Below are positions 9,114 to 17,621 of a DNA stretch of 64,000 nt, in pieces. Source of the DNA: Betaproteobacteria bacterium. GTDB lineage: Bacteria; Pseudomonadota; Gammaproteobacteria; Burkholderiales; SG8-39. Below the pieces are notes generated by a model. The model searched no databases. It saw nothing but the letters and a program-made list of their open reading frames with translations, and had not been told where the DNA came from. The translations under genes were made by a program, and so were the position numbers. Location of the stretch: NCBI GenBank assembly GCA_005881575.1, contig VBCA01000008.1:38717-102716 (forward strand), given 5' to 3'. Each line of letters begins with the position of its first letter. Position 1 is the first letter of the stretch.

Positions 9114-9758
9114 TTGCGTAGAACGAAACGGGAATCCGAGCGCACCCGGCAGGGCATCCTGCGTGCGGCGCGCAAGGTTTTCGCCCGCCAGGGAGTGATC
9201 CGCACGACGCTCGGGGAGATCGCTGCCGCGGCTGGCGTGACGCGCGGGGCGATCTACTGGCATTTCGCCGACAAGAACGAGCTGTTCTTCGCCATGCGCG
9301 AGCAGGTGGCCGTACCAATGATCGACCAGATCGATCTTGCGCTGCGGCGCGCCGACAGGTCCGATCCCGTTGCGGGGGTCGAGCGCTTTTTGCTCGGCAT
9401 TCTGGAAGCGCTCGAGAGCGACGCCTCGGTGCGCCAGACGTTCCAGATCATGGGCTTCAAATGCGAGTACGTCGGGGAGTTCGAACGCGAACTCGCGCTG
9501 CAGCGCTTGCGATGTTCCGAGCTCATCTCCAAGCTCACGCAGGCCTACGGGCGCGCGCAGCGCGCCGGAAGCTTGCGGGCCGGACTGAGTCCGCCGATGG
9601 CTGCCGTCGAAACCTGCAGTTTCCTGATGGGTCTCACGCGGCTGTGGCTCCTCGACGCCAAGCGCTCGCTCGTGCGCCGGGCTACTCGCCGACTGATCTT
9701 CGCTCACGTTGCCGGCCACCGGCGCGGAGGCAGGGAGAGGAATCCGCGAAACCTTTGA
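9114..9758 (+). CDS. TetR/AcrR family repressor of the RND efflux operon
   Basis: 214-aa one-component regulator. The N-terminal helix-turn-helix reads TLGEIAAAAGVTRGAIYWHFADKNELF (about residues 28-54), nearly identical in pattern to AcrR/TtgR, and the ligand-binding C-terminal domain is of the TetR_C (AcrR/TtgR) type. The start codon is TTG at 9114 (MRRTKRE...), the only in-frame initiator before the HTH; no ATG exists upstream. It is divergent from the efflux operon with a shared operator. It is expected to release DNA on binding hydrophobic drugs, by family inference. Confidence 0.93.
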   Translation: MRRTKRESERTRQGILRAARKVFARQGVIRTTLGEIAAAAGVTRGAIYWHFADKNELFFAMREQVAVPMIDQIDLALRRADRSDPVAGVERFLLGILEALESDASVRQTFQIMGFKCEYVGEFERELALQRLRCSELISKLTQAYGRAQRAGSLRAGLSPPMAAVETCSFLMGLTRLWLLDAKRSLVRRATRRLIFAHVAGHRRGGRERNPRNL

Positions 9759-9827
9759 TTTATTTTCGCGGGGACGCTACTCTCACCGGGCAGAGCTGCG
9801 AGTTGCGGCCTGGAGGGGCTAGAGCCG

Positions 9828-10556
9828 ATGCGAAGTGTCGTCCTGGATACCGAAACCACCGGCCTGAACGCGGGTCTCGGCGACCGGATCATCGAACTGG
9901 GCTGCATCGAGGTCCTGAGCCGGCGCGTCACGGGAAACCACTTCCACCGCTACATCAATCCCGAGCGCGAGAGCGAGGAAGGTGCGCTCAAGGTGCACGG
10001 CATCGATCACGAGTTCCTGCAGGACAAGCCCAAGTTCCGCGAGATCTCGGCCGAGTTCCTGGACTACATTCAGGGCGCCGAGCTCGTGATCCACAACGCC
10101 GCTTTCGACGTCGAATTCCTGAATCTCGAGCTGGGCAGGCTCGGGCTCCCGCCGATCGAGGCGCACTGCGCGGGGATCGTCGATTCCCTGAAGATCGCAC
10201 GCGAGCTGCACCCCGGGAAGAAAAACTCCCTGGACGCCCTGTGCGAGCGCTATCAGGTAGCTCACGCCCACCGCACCCTCCACGGCGCGCTGCTCGACGC
10301 GGCGCTCCTCGCGGAGGTCTATCTGGCCATGACCCGCGGGCAGGAAAGCCTTGCGATCGAACTCGGTCAGCCACGCCCCGCTCTGGGGAGGGCTGCGGCG
10401 ACCGAGGGCGAGCGGCCCCCGCTCATCGTCCTCCGGCCGAGCGCGGAAGAGCTCGCCGAGCACGCCAGTCTGCTCGCCGACATGGAGGCCGAGAACAAGA
10501 CGCAATGTGTATGGCGCCGCTTCGAGACCGCTGTGGAGATGCTCGATCGGGTATGA
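9828..10556 (+). CDS. dnaQ: DNA polymerase III epsilon subunit (3'-5' proofreading exonuclease)
   Basis: Replicative proofreading subunit of 242 aa. The DEDDh exonuclease motifs are all present: ExoI in VLDTETTGL (Asp/Glu), ExoII in HNAAFDVEFL, and ExoIII in HGALLDAALLAEVYL (His/Asp). The C-terminal region would tether to the polymerase alpha subunit. The ATG at 9828 is followed directly by the motif. Its stop overlaps an in-frame ATG of the following acyl-CoA ligase gene. Ancestral linkage to rnhA is interrupted by the efflux module. Confidence 0.95.
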   Translation: MRSVVLDTETTGLNAGLGDRIIELGCIEVLSRRVTGNHFHRYINPERESEEGALKVHGIDHEFLQDKPKFREISAEFLDYIQGAELVIHNAAFDVEFLNLELGRLGLPPIEAHCAGIVDSLKIARELHPGKKNSLDALCERYQVAHAHRTLHGALLDAALLAEVYLAMTRGQESLAIELGQPRPALGRAAATEGERPPLIVLRPSAEELAEHASLLADMEAENKTQCVWRRFETAVEMLDRV

Positions 10557-10591
10557 AAGCGAGCAACGCAGCACGGCGGGGTCGAACGGCG

Positions 10592-12244
10592 ATGTCGGGC
10601 GCGGACAAGGCGAATCCGTACGAGCTCGATCTCGACAGGAACCCGGCCAACTACGCGCCCCTGACGCCGCTGGGATTCATCGAGCGCGCCGCCACCGTCT
10701 ATCCCGGACGCCTCGCAGTCATCCACGGGGCGCGACGCGCCACGTGGGCCGAGACCTATGCGCGTTGCCGGCGTCTCGCCTCGGCGCTTGCGCACCGCGG
10801 CATAGGCGTCGGCGACACGGTCGCGGCGATGCTCGCGAATACCCCTGAAATGCTCGAGTGTCATTTCGGCATTCCCATGACGGGCGCGGTCGTCAACACG
10901 CTGAACACGCGCCTCGACGCCGAGGCGATCGCCTTCATGCTCGGGCACGGCGGGGCCAAGGTCCTGATCGCCGACCGCGAGTTCTCGGGTACCGTCACGC
11001 GCGCTCTCGCCGCCCTCGAGGAGAAACCGTTCGTGATCGACGTGGACGATCCCGAGTACTCGGGCGCGGGCGAGCGCATCGGCCAGGCGGAGTACGAGCG
11101 CTTCATCGCCGAAGGCGATCCGGAATTTCCGTGGCAGCCTCCCGCCGATGAATGGAACGCCATTTCGCTCAACTACACCTCGGGTACCACCGGCGACCCC
11201 AAGGGCGTGGTCTACCATCACCGCGGCGCCTACCTGAACGCGATCTGCAACATCGTGACCTGGGGCATGCCGCATCACGCGGTATATCTGTGGACGCTGC
11301 CCATGTTCCACTGCAACGGCTGGTGCTTTCCCTGGACCATGGCCGCCAACGCGGGCACCAACGTATGCCTGCGCAAGGTCGAGGCGAAGCTCGTCTTCGA
11401 CGCGATGCGGGAGCACGACGTGACCCACTATTGCGGCGCGCCGATCGTGCATTCGACGCTGATCAATGCAGACCCTGCGCTGCGCGAGGGCCTAGCCCAC
11501 AAGGTGCACGCCATGGTCGCCGCCGCCGCGCCGCCCGCGGCCATGATCGAGGGCATGGAGCGAATGGGCTGGGAGCTCACCCACGTATACGGTCTCACCG
11601 AGGTCTACGGACCGGCGACCGTGTGCGCGAAGCAGGAGGAGTGGAAGAGTCTCGATATCGGCGCTCGCACCGAGCGCAACGGCCGCCAGGGCGTACGCTA
11701 CCTCATGGAAGAGGGCCTGACGGTGATGGATCCGCAGACCATGCAGCCGGTTCCCGCGGACGGCGAGACCATGGGCGAGATCATGTTCCGCGGAAACATC
11801 ACCATGAAGGGCTACCTGAAGAACCGCAAGGCGACCGAGGACGCCTTCGCGGGCGGTTGGTTCCATTCGGGCGACCTCGCGGTGATGCAGCCCGACGGCT
11901 ACCTCAAGATCAAGGACCGCGCCAAGGACATCATCATCTCCGGCGGCGAGAACATCTCGTCGCTCGAGGTCGAGGACGTGCTTTATCGGCACCCGGCGGT
12001 CCTCGCGGCGGCCGTGGTGGCGAAGCCCGACCCGAGGTGGGGAGAAACGCCGTGCGCCTTCGTTGAGCTGAAAGCCGGCGCAAGGGTCACGGAACAGGAA
12101 CTCGTCGATCACTGCCGGGCTCACCTCGCGCATTTCAAGGCGCCGCGCCACGTCGTGTTCAGCGTGCTGCCGAAGACTTCCACGGGCAAGATCCAGAAGT
12201 TCGTGCTGCGGCAGCAGGCGAGATCGGCCTCGGCGATAGAATGA
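10592..12244 (+). CDS. Acyl-CoA synthetase (AMP-forming), medium-chain/DmdB-like
   Basis: ANL-superfamily ligase that activates a carboxylic acid to its CoA thioester via an acyl-adenylate. The P-loop-like motif is NYTSGTTGDPKGV, the adenylate motif is THVYGLTEVYGP, the hinge is KDRAKDIIISGGENISSLEVED, and the C-terminal catalytic Lys lies in KTSTGKIQKFVLR. The start LDLDRNPANYAPLTPLGFIERA is typical of the medium-chain/3-methylmercaptopropionate ligase group. The ATG at 10553, overlapping the dnaQ stop, is an alternative start. The downstream crotonase gene, 10 bp away, suggests a shared catabolic role. The exact substrate is unknown. Confidence 0.9.
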   Translation: MSGADKANPYELDLDRNPANYAPLTPLGFIERAATVYPGRLAVIHGARRATWAETYARCRRLASALAHRGIGVGDTVAAMLANTPEMLECHFGIPMTGAVVNTLNTRLDAEAIAFMLGHGGAKVLIADREFSGTVTRALAALEEKPFVIDVDDPEYSGAGERIGQAEYERFIAEGDPEFPWQPPADEWNAISLNYTSGTTGDPKGVVYHHRGAYLNAICNIVTWGMPHHAVYLWTLPMFHCNGWCFPWTMAANAGTNVCLRKVEAKLVFDAMREHDVTHYCGAPIVHSTLINADPALREGLAHKVHAMVAAAAPPAAMIEGMERMGWELTHVYGLTEVYGPATVCAKQEEWKSLDIGARTERNGRQGVRYLMEEGLTVMDPQTMQPVPADGETMGEIMFRGNITMKGYLKNRKATEDAFAGGWFHSGDLAVMQPDGYLKIKDRAKDIIISGGENISSLEVEDVLYRHPAVLAAAVVAKPDPRWGETPCAFVELKAGARVTEQELVDHCRAHLAHFKAPRHVVFSVLPKTSTGKIQKFVLRQQARSASAIE

Positions 12245-12254
12245 CGGAGGACGC

Positions 12255-13058
12255 ATGAACGCTCCATCCAAGACCGAAGTCGAAGCACCCTACGTTTTGC
12301 GCGAGGACAAGGACGGCGTGGCGACGCTGACGCTCAACCGCGGCGATCGCATGAACCCGCTCTCGACTGCGATGCTCTCGGCGCTGCAGGCCGAACTCGG
12401 CCGGCTCGCCAAGGACACGGCGGCCCGCGTGGTCGTGCTCGCCGGCGCGGGTCAGCACTTCTGCGCCGGTCACGACCTGCGCGAAATGCGCTCGCACCCC
12501 GACAAGGCCTGGCAGAAGGCTCTTTTCGAGCAGTGCAGCGAGATGATGCTGTCGCTCGTGCGCCTGCCTCAGCCGGTGGTCGCGCGCGTTCAGGGCGTCG
12601 CGGTCGCCGCCGGCTGCCAGCTCGTGTCGATGTGCGATCTGGCCGTAGCGAGCGAGGTCGCGCAGTTCGCTCTGCCGGGGATCAAGAGCGGGATTTTCTG
12701 CACCACTCCGGGCGTGGGTGTCGCGCGCAACCTCGGGCGCAAGCACGCACTCGAGATGCTCTTCACGGGCGACCTGATCGACGCGAAGACCGCGCTCGCC
12801 TGGGGCCTGGTGAACCGGGTCGCGCCGCTTGCCGAGCTCGATGCCGAGGTGGACAGGCTCGCCCGCAAGATCGTCGCGCACAGCAGCGCCGTGGTGAGCC
12901 TGGGCAAGCGATTCTTCTACGAGCAGGCGGAGAAAGGACTGGCGGACGCCTATTCGCTTGCGACCGAGGGCATGGCCTGCAACATGATGCTGGAAGATGC
13001 CGGCGAAGGGATTGACGCCTTCATCCAGAAACGCAGGCCCGACTGGCGCGGGCGCTAG
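12255..13058 (+). CDS. Enoyl-CoA hydratase/isomerase family protein (ECHDC3-like)
   Basis: Crotonase-fold protein of 267 aa. The oxyanion-hole segments are visible (HFCAGHDLREM and GVAVAAGCQLVSMCDLAVAS). The two catalytic glutamates of true enoyl-CoA hydratases are absent: the GCE position reads GCQ and the second reads LPGIKSG. This matches the ECHDC3 branch rather than FadB/Ech hydratases. It could therefore be an isomerase, thioesterase-like or regulatory homologue. It follows the acyl-CoA ligase by 10 bp and is probably cotranscribed. Confidence 0.88.
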   Translation: MNAPSKTEVEAPYVLREDKDGVATLTLNRGDRMNPLSTAMLSALQAELGRLAKDTAARVVVLAGAGQHFCAGHDLREMRSHPDKAWQKALFEQCSEMMLSLVRLPQPVVARVQGVAVAAGCQLVSMCDLAVASEVAQFALPGIKSGIFCTTPGVGVARNLGRKHALEMLFTGDLIDAKTALAWGLVNRVAPLAELDAEVDRLARKIVAHSSAVVSLGKRFFYEQAEKGLADAYSLATEGMACNMMLEDAGEGIDAFIQKRRPDWRGR

Positions 13059-13082
13059 AGGTAGCGCGCCGGCAGGGAAGAC

Positions 13083-16000
13083 ATGCCGACGGCGCAGCCC
13101 CGCGACGCCGCACTCGACGCGGCGGCGGCCGACAGCCGCGCCCTCCGTGCCGCGCTGGGCGAAACCGCGTCGTGGAGAGCACAGGCCGAAGCGCTTGCGC
13201 GCGAGCTGGTGGAAGCGACGCTGGATTCGCGCGGGCCCCTGTTCGAAGTGCAGCGCGCCTTCGCGATATTTCCACCGGGATCTCCGGCGGGCGACTCCCT
13301 TTTCCGGCTCGCCGAAGCCTTGCCGCGAATCCCCGACCGGCCTTCCCGGATCGCAATGCTTGCCGACCGTGTGCCCGCATTGCGCGGCTGGAAGGCCGCG
13401 GCTGCCCTGCCGTTCGCGAGCGTCGCGATGCATGCGATCGGGCGGCAATTCGTCTACGCGGAGACCATCGCCGCGGCGCTGCGGCGCGCCGAGCGCGACG
13501 CGCGCGGCCGGCCGGCAAGGCGCTTCTCCTTCGACATGCTGGGGGAAGGTGCGCGTACCGCCGCGGACGCCGATCGCAATTTTCGGCGATATATGGACGC
13601 AATCCGCGCCATGGAGCGGGCGGTGAGCGCGCGCGAAGCGGTCTGGCGCGAACGCCTCGAAGTTTCCGTGAAGCTCTCCTCCATTCACCCCCGTTACGAC
13701 GCAGCGAGCTACGCGCGGGATCGCGGCGAGCTGCTCGATCGCCTGAAACAAATCTCCGGTCGCGCCGCCGCGGCCGGTATCGGGCTCACGATCGACGCCG
13801 AGGGAACGGAAAGCCTGTCCCTGCAGCTCGATCTGTTCGAGGCACTGGCCTCGGATCCGGCGCTCGACCGCTGGGGAGGGCTGGGCCTTGCGATGCAGGC
13901 CTATCAGCCGCGGGCGCCGGAGACGGTGGACGCATTGCTGGAGATCGCGGATCGCCGCCGTAAGCGCGGCGGCATGCCGATCGCCGTGCGGCTGGTGAAG
14001 GGCGCCTATTGGGACGCCGAGGTCAAGCGGGCGCAAGAGCTCGGCCTTGCGCGCTATCCGGTATTCACCGACAAGCGGCTCACCGACCTGTCGTATCTCG
14101 CCTGCGCCCGGCGTCTCTCGGTCGGACCGGACGGCGTCCGTCCCCAGTTCGCCACGCACAACCCCGTGACGCTCGCATGCGTGCTCGCGCTTGCCGATCG
14201 GCCCGGCGGCGCCTCCGCGTCGCCTTTGCGATTCGAGTGGCAGCGCCTTCACGGAATGGGAGGAGCGCTGTACCGCGCGCTCGCAGCTACGCACCCGCAC
14301 CTGCCGGTGCGCACGTATGCACCGGTCGGCGAGAAGCGCGAGCTGCTTGCGTACCTCGTGCGCCGGCTGCTCGAAAACTCGGCGAGCACTTCCTATGTGC
14401 GCCAGGCGGCGCGCGCGAAACGATCCGACGATTTGCTGCGCACCAGTTTCGAATTTCTCGACGCGGGCCCGCGCCCGCGCGAGATTCCCTTACCAACGGA
14501 GCTGCACATGCCGCAACGACGCATCGCAAAGGGCTACGACCTCGGGGATTCCGCCGTGCTCGCCGCATGGACGAAATCGGTGAACGAAGCGCGGCGCACA
14601 TGGACCGCGGAATCTCTCGTGAACGGCGAGCGCAGGCCCGGTCCCGTGCGTGCGGTTGCCTCGCCTGCCCGGCCCGACGTTGCCATCGGCGAGGTGAGCG
14701 AAGCGACACCGGACACGGTGCGGTCCGCAGTCGACTGCGCGCACGCGGCGCGGATCGCGTGGTCCGCGGTGAGCGTGCCCGAGCGCGCGGCGGCCCTCGA
14801 TCGGCTGGCCGATCTGCTGGAAGCCGACATGGCCGGCCTGATGGCCCTGTGCGTATGGGAGGCGGGGAAGACCTTGCCCGACGCCATGGCGGACGTGCGC
14901 GAGGCAGTGGATTTCTGCCGCTACTACGCGCAACAGGCGCGCGAGCAGCTCGGCGGGCCGATTGCGCTGCGAGGACCGGTCGGCGAGAGCAACGTGCTGA
15001 CGCTGCACGGCCGCGGTGTGTTCGCCTGCATCAGCCCTTGGAACTTTCCGGTCGCGATTTTCACGGGGCAGGTCGCGGCCGCGCTGGTCGCCGGCAACAC
15101 GGTGGTTGCGAAGCCGGCGCAGCAGACGGCACTCACCGCATACCGCGTCGCCGAGCTGATCCTGAAGGCCGGGATCCCGCCCGGCGCCTTTCATCTTCTG
15201 CCTGGCGACGGCGCGATCGGGCGGGCTCTGGTCGCCGATCCGAGGATCGCGGGCGTCGCCTTCACCGGTTCGACCGCCACCGCTCGCGCAATCCAGCGCG
15301 TTCTCGCGGAGCGCGAGGGCCCCATCGTGCCGCTGATCGCCGAAACCGGCGGCCTGAACGCCATGATCGTGGATTCGAGCGCGCTTCCCGAGCAGGTCGT
15401 CGACGCGGTGATGGCGAGCGCGTTTCGCTCGGCCGGCCAGCGCTGCAGCTCGCTTCGCGTCCTGTACCTGCAGGAGGAAATCGCGCCCGCGGTGCTCGAC
15501 ATGCTGCGCGGTGCGATGGCCATGCTGCGTGTCGGCGATCCCGCCGATCCGGCGACCGACATCGGACCGGTGATCGACGCGCAGGCGCGCAAGGAATTGG
15601 CGCAATACGTTTCCGATCTGCGCTCGCGCGCCAAGCTGATCGCGGAGTCCGGCCCAGTCCCGCCTGCCGGTACCTATGTCGCTCCCGTGGCGTTCGAAAT
15701 CGGTTCGATACGCGAGGTTCCCGGGGAGCGCTTCGGCCCCATCCTTCACATCGCACGGTTCCCGCTCGAAGACCTCGACCGGATAGTCGACGACATCAAC
15801 GCCACCGGATACGGACTCACGATGGGTGTGCACACCCGTATGGACTCGCGCGCCGAGCGCATTCGCGAGCGCTCTGCGGTCGGCAATCTCTATGTCAACC
15901 GCAACATGATCGGCGCGGTGGTGGGCGTGCAGCCGTTCGGCGGCGAGGGGCTGTCCGGCACCGGGCCCAAGGCCGGCGGCCCGAATTACCTCGTGCGATT

Positions 16001-16085
16001 CGCGACCGAACGCGTCTTTACAGTGAATACCGCGGCGGCCGGAGGCGATCTCGGCTTGCTGGCCGGGGCCGGCGCCGCGACGTGA
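13083..16085 (+). CDS. putA: Bifunctional proline dehydrogenase / glutamate-semialdehyde dehydrogenase
   Basis: Two-step oxidation of proline to glutamate, with FAD on the proline dehydrogenase and NAD on the aldehyde dehydrogenase. At 1000 aa it is a short-form PutA without the N-terminal ribbon-helix-helix DNA-binding domain, so it should not autoregulate. The PRODH barrel spans roughly residues 80-470 (SVKLSSIHPRY, AMQAYQPRAPETVD, RLVKGAYWDAEV). The ALDH domain spans about 500-985 (ISPWNFPVAIFTGQ, FTGSTATAR, nucleophile C788 in SAGQRCSS, and VQPFGGEGLSGTGPKAGGP). It ends 44 bp before livG; glutamate production beside an amino-acid-type ABC transporter is suggestive. Confidence 0.96.
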   Translation: MPTAQPRDAALDAAAADSRALRAALGETASWRAQAEALARELVEATLDSRGPLFEVQRAFAIFPPGSPAGDSLFRLAEALPRIPDRPSRIAMLADRVPALRGWKAAAALPFASVAMHAIGRQFVYAETIAAALRRAERDARGRPARRFSFDMLGEGARTAADADRNFRRYMDAIRAMERAVSAREAVWRERLEVSVKLSSIHPRYDAASYARDRGELLDRLKQISGRAAAAGIGLTIDAEGTESLSLQLDLFEALASDPALDRWGGLGLAMQAYQPRAPETVDALLEIADRRRKRGGMPIAVRLVKGAYWDAEVKRAQELGLARYPVFTDKRLTDLSYLACARRLSVGPDGVRPQFATHNPVTLACVLALADRPGGASASPLRFEWQRLHGMGGALYRALAATHPHLPVRTYAPVGEKRELLAYLVRRLLENSASTSYVRQAARAKRSDDLLRTSFEFLDAGPRPREIPLPTELHMPQRRIAKGYDLGDSAVLAAWTKSVNEARRTWTAESLVNGERRPGPVRAVASPARPDVAIGEVSEATPDTVRSAVDCAHAARIAWSAVSVPERAAALDRLADLLEADMAGLMALCVWEAGKTLPDAMADVREAVDFCRYYAQQAREQLGGPIALRGPVGESNVLTLHGRGVFACISPWNFPVAIFTGQVAAALVAGNTVVAKPAQQTALTAYRVAELILKAGIPPGAFHLLPGDGAIGRALVADPRIAGVAFTGSTATARAIQRVLAEREGPIVPLIAETGGLNAMIVDSSALPEQVVDAVMASAFRSAGQRCSSLRVLYLQEEIAPAVLDMLRGAMAMLRVGDPADPATDIGPVIDAQARKELAQYVSDLRSRAKLIAESGPVPPAGTYVAPVAFEIGSIREVPGERFGPILHIARFPLEDLDRIVDDINATGYGLTMGVHTRMDSRAERIRERSAVGNLYVNRNMIGAVVGVQPFGGEGLSGTGPKAGGPNYLVRFATERVFTVNTAAAGGDLGLLAGAGAAT

Positions 16086-16128
16086 GGCGCTTTCGTCGCG
16101 CCGCGCGCGTGCTATTCTCGCCGCACCC

Positions 16129-16884
16129 ATGGCGGAAGACATCATTCTCGAAACGCGCGGCCTGAGGAAGGAGTTCAAGGGCTTCGTCGCCGTCGGCGAC
16201 GTCAGCCTCAAGGTCAGGCGCGGACGCATCCACGCGCTCATCGGCCCCAACGGCGCGGGCAAGACCACCTGCTTCAACCTGCTCACGCACTTTCTTTCCC
16301 CGACGCGCGGCCAGATCTTCTACAACGGGCGCCAGATCACGGGCTCCAGCCCCGCCGCGATCGCGAGGCTGGGGCTGGTCCGGTCTTTTCAGATTTCGGC
16401 GGTGTTTCCGCATCTCACGGTCCTAGAGAACGTGCGCATCGCGCTTCAGCGCAAGCGCGGCCGCTCGTTCGATTTCTGGCGAACGGACCGGAGTTTGCGC
16501 CACCTGAATTCGCGCGCGCGCGAGCTGCTGGACGCCGTTGGCCTGTCGGCATTCGAAGAGTCGATCGCGGTGGAGCTGCCCTACGGGCGCAAGCGCGCAC
16601 TCGAGATCGCGACCACGCTCGCGCTCGATCCGGAAATGATGCTCCTCGACGAGCCCACTGCCGGCATGGCGCACGCGGACGTCGAGCGCATCGCGGCGCT
16701 TATCCGGCGCGTGGCAGCCAATCGAACGGTGCTCATGGTCGAGCACAACCTCGGCGTCGTGGAAAACCTCTCGGATCAGATCACGGTGCTCTCGCGCGGC
16801 GAGATCATCGCCGAGGGCGACTACCGGTCGGTGTCCGCTCATCCGGAGGTGATCAAGGCCTACCTGGGCTCCGAGCATGCCTGA
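16129..16884 (+). CDS. livG: Branched-chain amino-acid-type ABC transporter ATPase, LivG
   Basis: Cytosolic nucleotide-binding subunit of 251 aa. Walker A is GPNGAGKTT, Walker B is MMLLDEPTAGM, and the H-loop lies in MVEHNLGVV. The ABC signature is a variant (LPYGRKRALEIA) instead of LSYGQQR, seen in part of this family. The C-terminal AYLGSE ending is typical of LivG. It overlaps livF by 8 bp. Order livG-livF-livK-livH-livM, all on the plus strand. Confidence 0.93.
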   Translation: MAEDIILETRGLRKEFKGFVAVGDVSLKVRRGRIHALIGPNGAGKTTCFNLLTHFLSPTRGQIFYNGRQITGSSPAAIARLGLVRSFQISAVFPHLTVLENVRIALQRKRGRSFDFWRTDRSLRHLNSRARELLDAVGLSAFEESIAVELPYGRKRALEIATTLALDPEMMLLDEPTAGMAHADVERIAALIRRVAANRTVLMVEHNLGVVENLSDQITVLSRGEIIAEGDYRSVSAHPEVIKAYLGSEHA

Positions 16885-17584
16885 GACCGCGCTGCTTTCC
16901 GTCGCCGACCTGAACGCATGGTACGGGGAATCCCACATCCTGCACGGCGCGCAGTTCGAGGTGCGCCGCGGGGAGGTGGTGACGCTTCTCGGCCGCAACG
17001 GCGTCGGCAAGACCACGACTCTCAAGGCCATCATGGGCATGGTCGCCCGCCGGGAGGGCTCGATCCGCTTCGACGGCACGCAGCTCGTGGCGCTGCCCTC
17101 CGATCGCATCGCCCGCCTCGGAGTCGCGTTCTGCCCCGAGGAGCGCGGCATCTTTGCGAGTCTCGACGTCCGCGAAAACCTCCTGCTTCCGCCGGTGGTG
17201 CGCGCGGGCGGGCTGTCCCTAGCTCAGGTTTTCGACCTGTTCCCGAACCTTAAGGAGCGCCTCGCGAGCCAGGGGACGAAGCTCTCGGGAGGCGAGCAGC
17301 AGATGCTCGCGATCGGCCGCATTCTGCGCACCGGGGCGCGGCTGCTGCTTCTCGACGAGCCGACCGAAGGCCTCGCTCCGGTGATCGTTCAGCAGATAGG
17401 CCGCACCATCTCGCGGCTCAAGGCGGAAGGGTTTACCATCCTCCTGGTCGAGCAGAATTTCCGGTTCGCCTCGCGAGTCGCCGATCGCCACTACGTCATG
17501 GAGAGCGGACGAGTTGTGGACATGATCCCGAACAGCGAGCTAGAGTCCAATCTGGAGAAGGTTCACGAATACCTGGGCGTGTAG
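16877..17584 (+). CDS. livF: Branched-chain amino-acid-type ABC transporter ATPase, LivF
   Basis: Second ATPase of the importer, 235 aa. Walker A is GRNGVGKTT, the signature is LSGGEQQMLAIGR, and Walker B is LLLLDEPTEGLAP. The C-terminal HEYLGV ending is typical of LivF. Translation is probably coupled to livG through the 8-bp overlap. Confidence 0.94.
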   Translation: MPETALLSVADLNAWYGESHILHGAQFEVRRGEVVTLLGRNGVGKTTTLKAIMGMVARREGSIRFDGTQLVALPSDRIARLGVAFCPEERGIFASLDVRENLLLPPVVRAGGLSLAQVFDLFPNLKERLASQGTKLSGGEQQMLAIGRILRTGARLLLLDEPTEGLAPVIVQQIGRTISRLKAEGFTILLVEQNFRFASRVADRHYVMESGRVVDMIPNSELESNLEKVHEYLGV

Positions 17585-17621
17585 CCCGAATCCAATCACC
17601 CCAAAGAGAAGAGGAGCTCCC

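Noticed and set aside
7857..9719. Upstream extension of the AcrB-like frame to a 1661-codon open frame on the minus strand
   Set aside because: High-GC sequence leaves the frame open by chance. The true pump start is the ATG at 7856, and the adaptor gene in another frame occupies 7862-9025 with clear homology; the extension has none.
9461..10591. Upstream extension of the acyl-CoA ligase frame through tetR and dnaQ
   Set aside because: The frame is open but the translation is Arg/Ala/Pro-rich shadow sequence over two well-supported genes.
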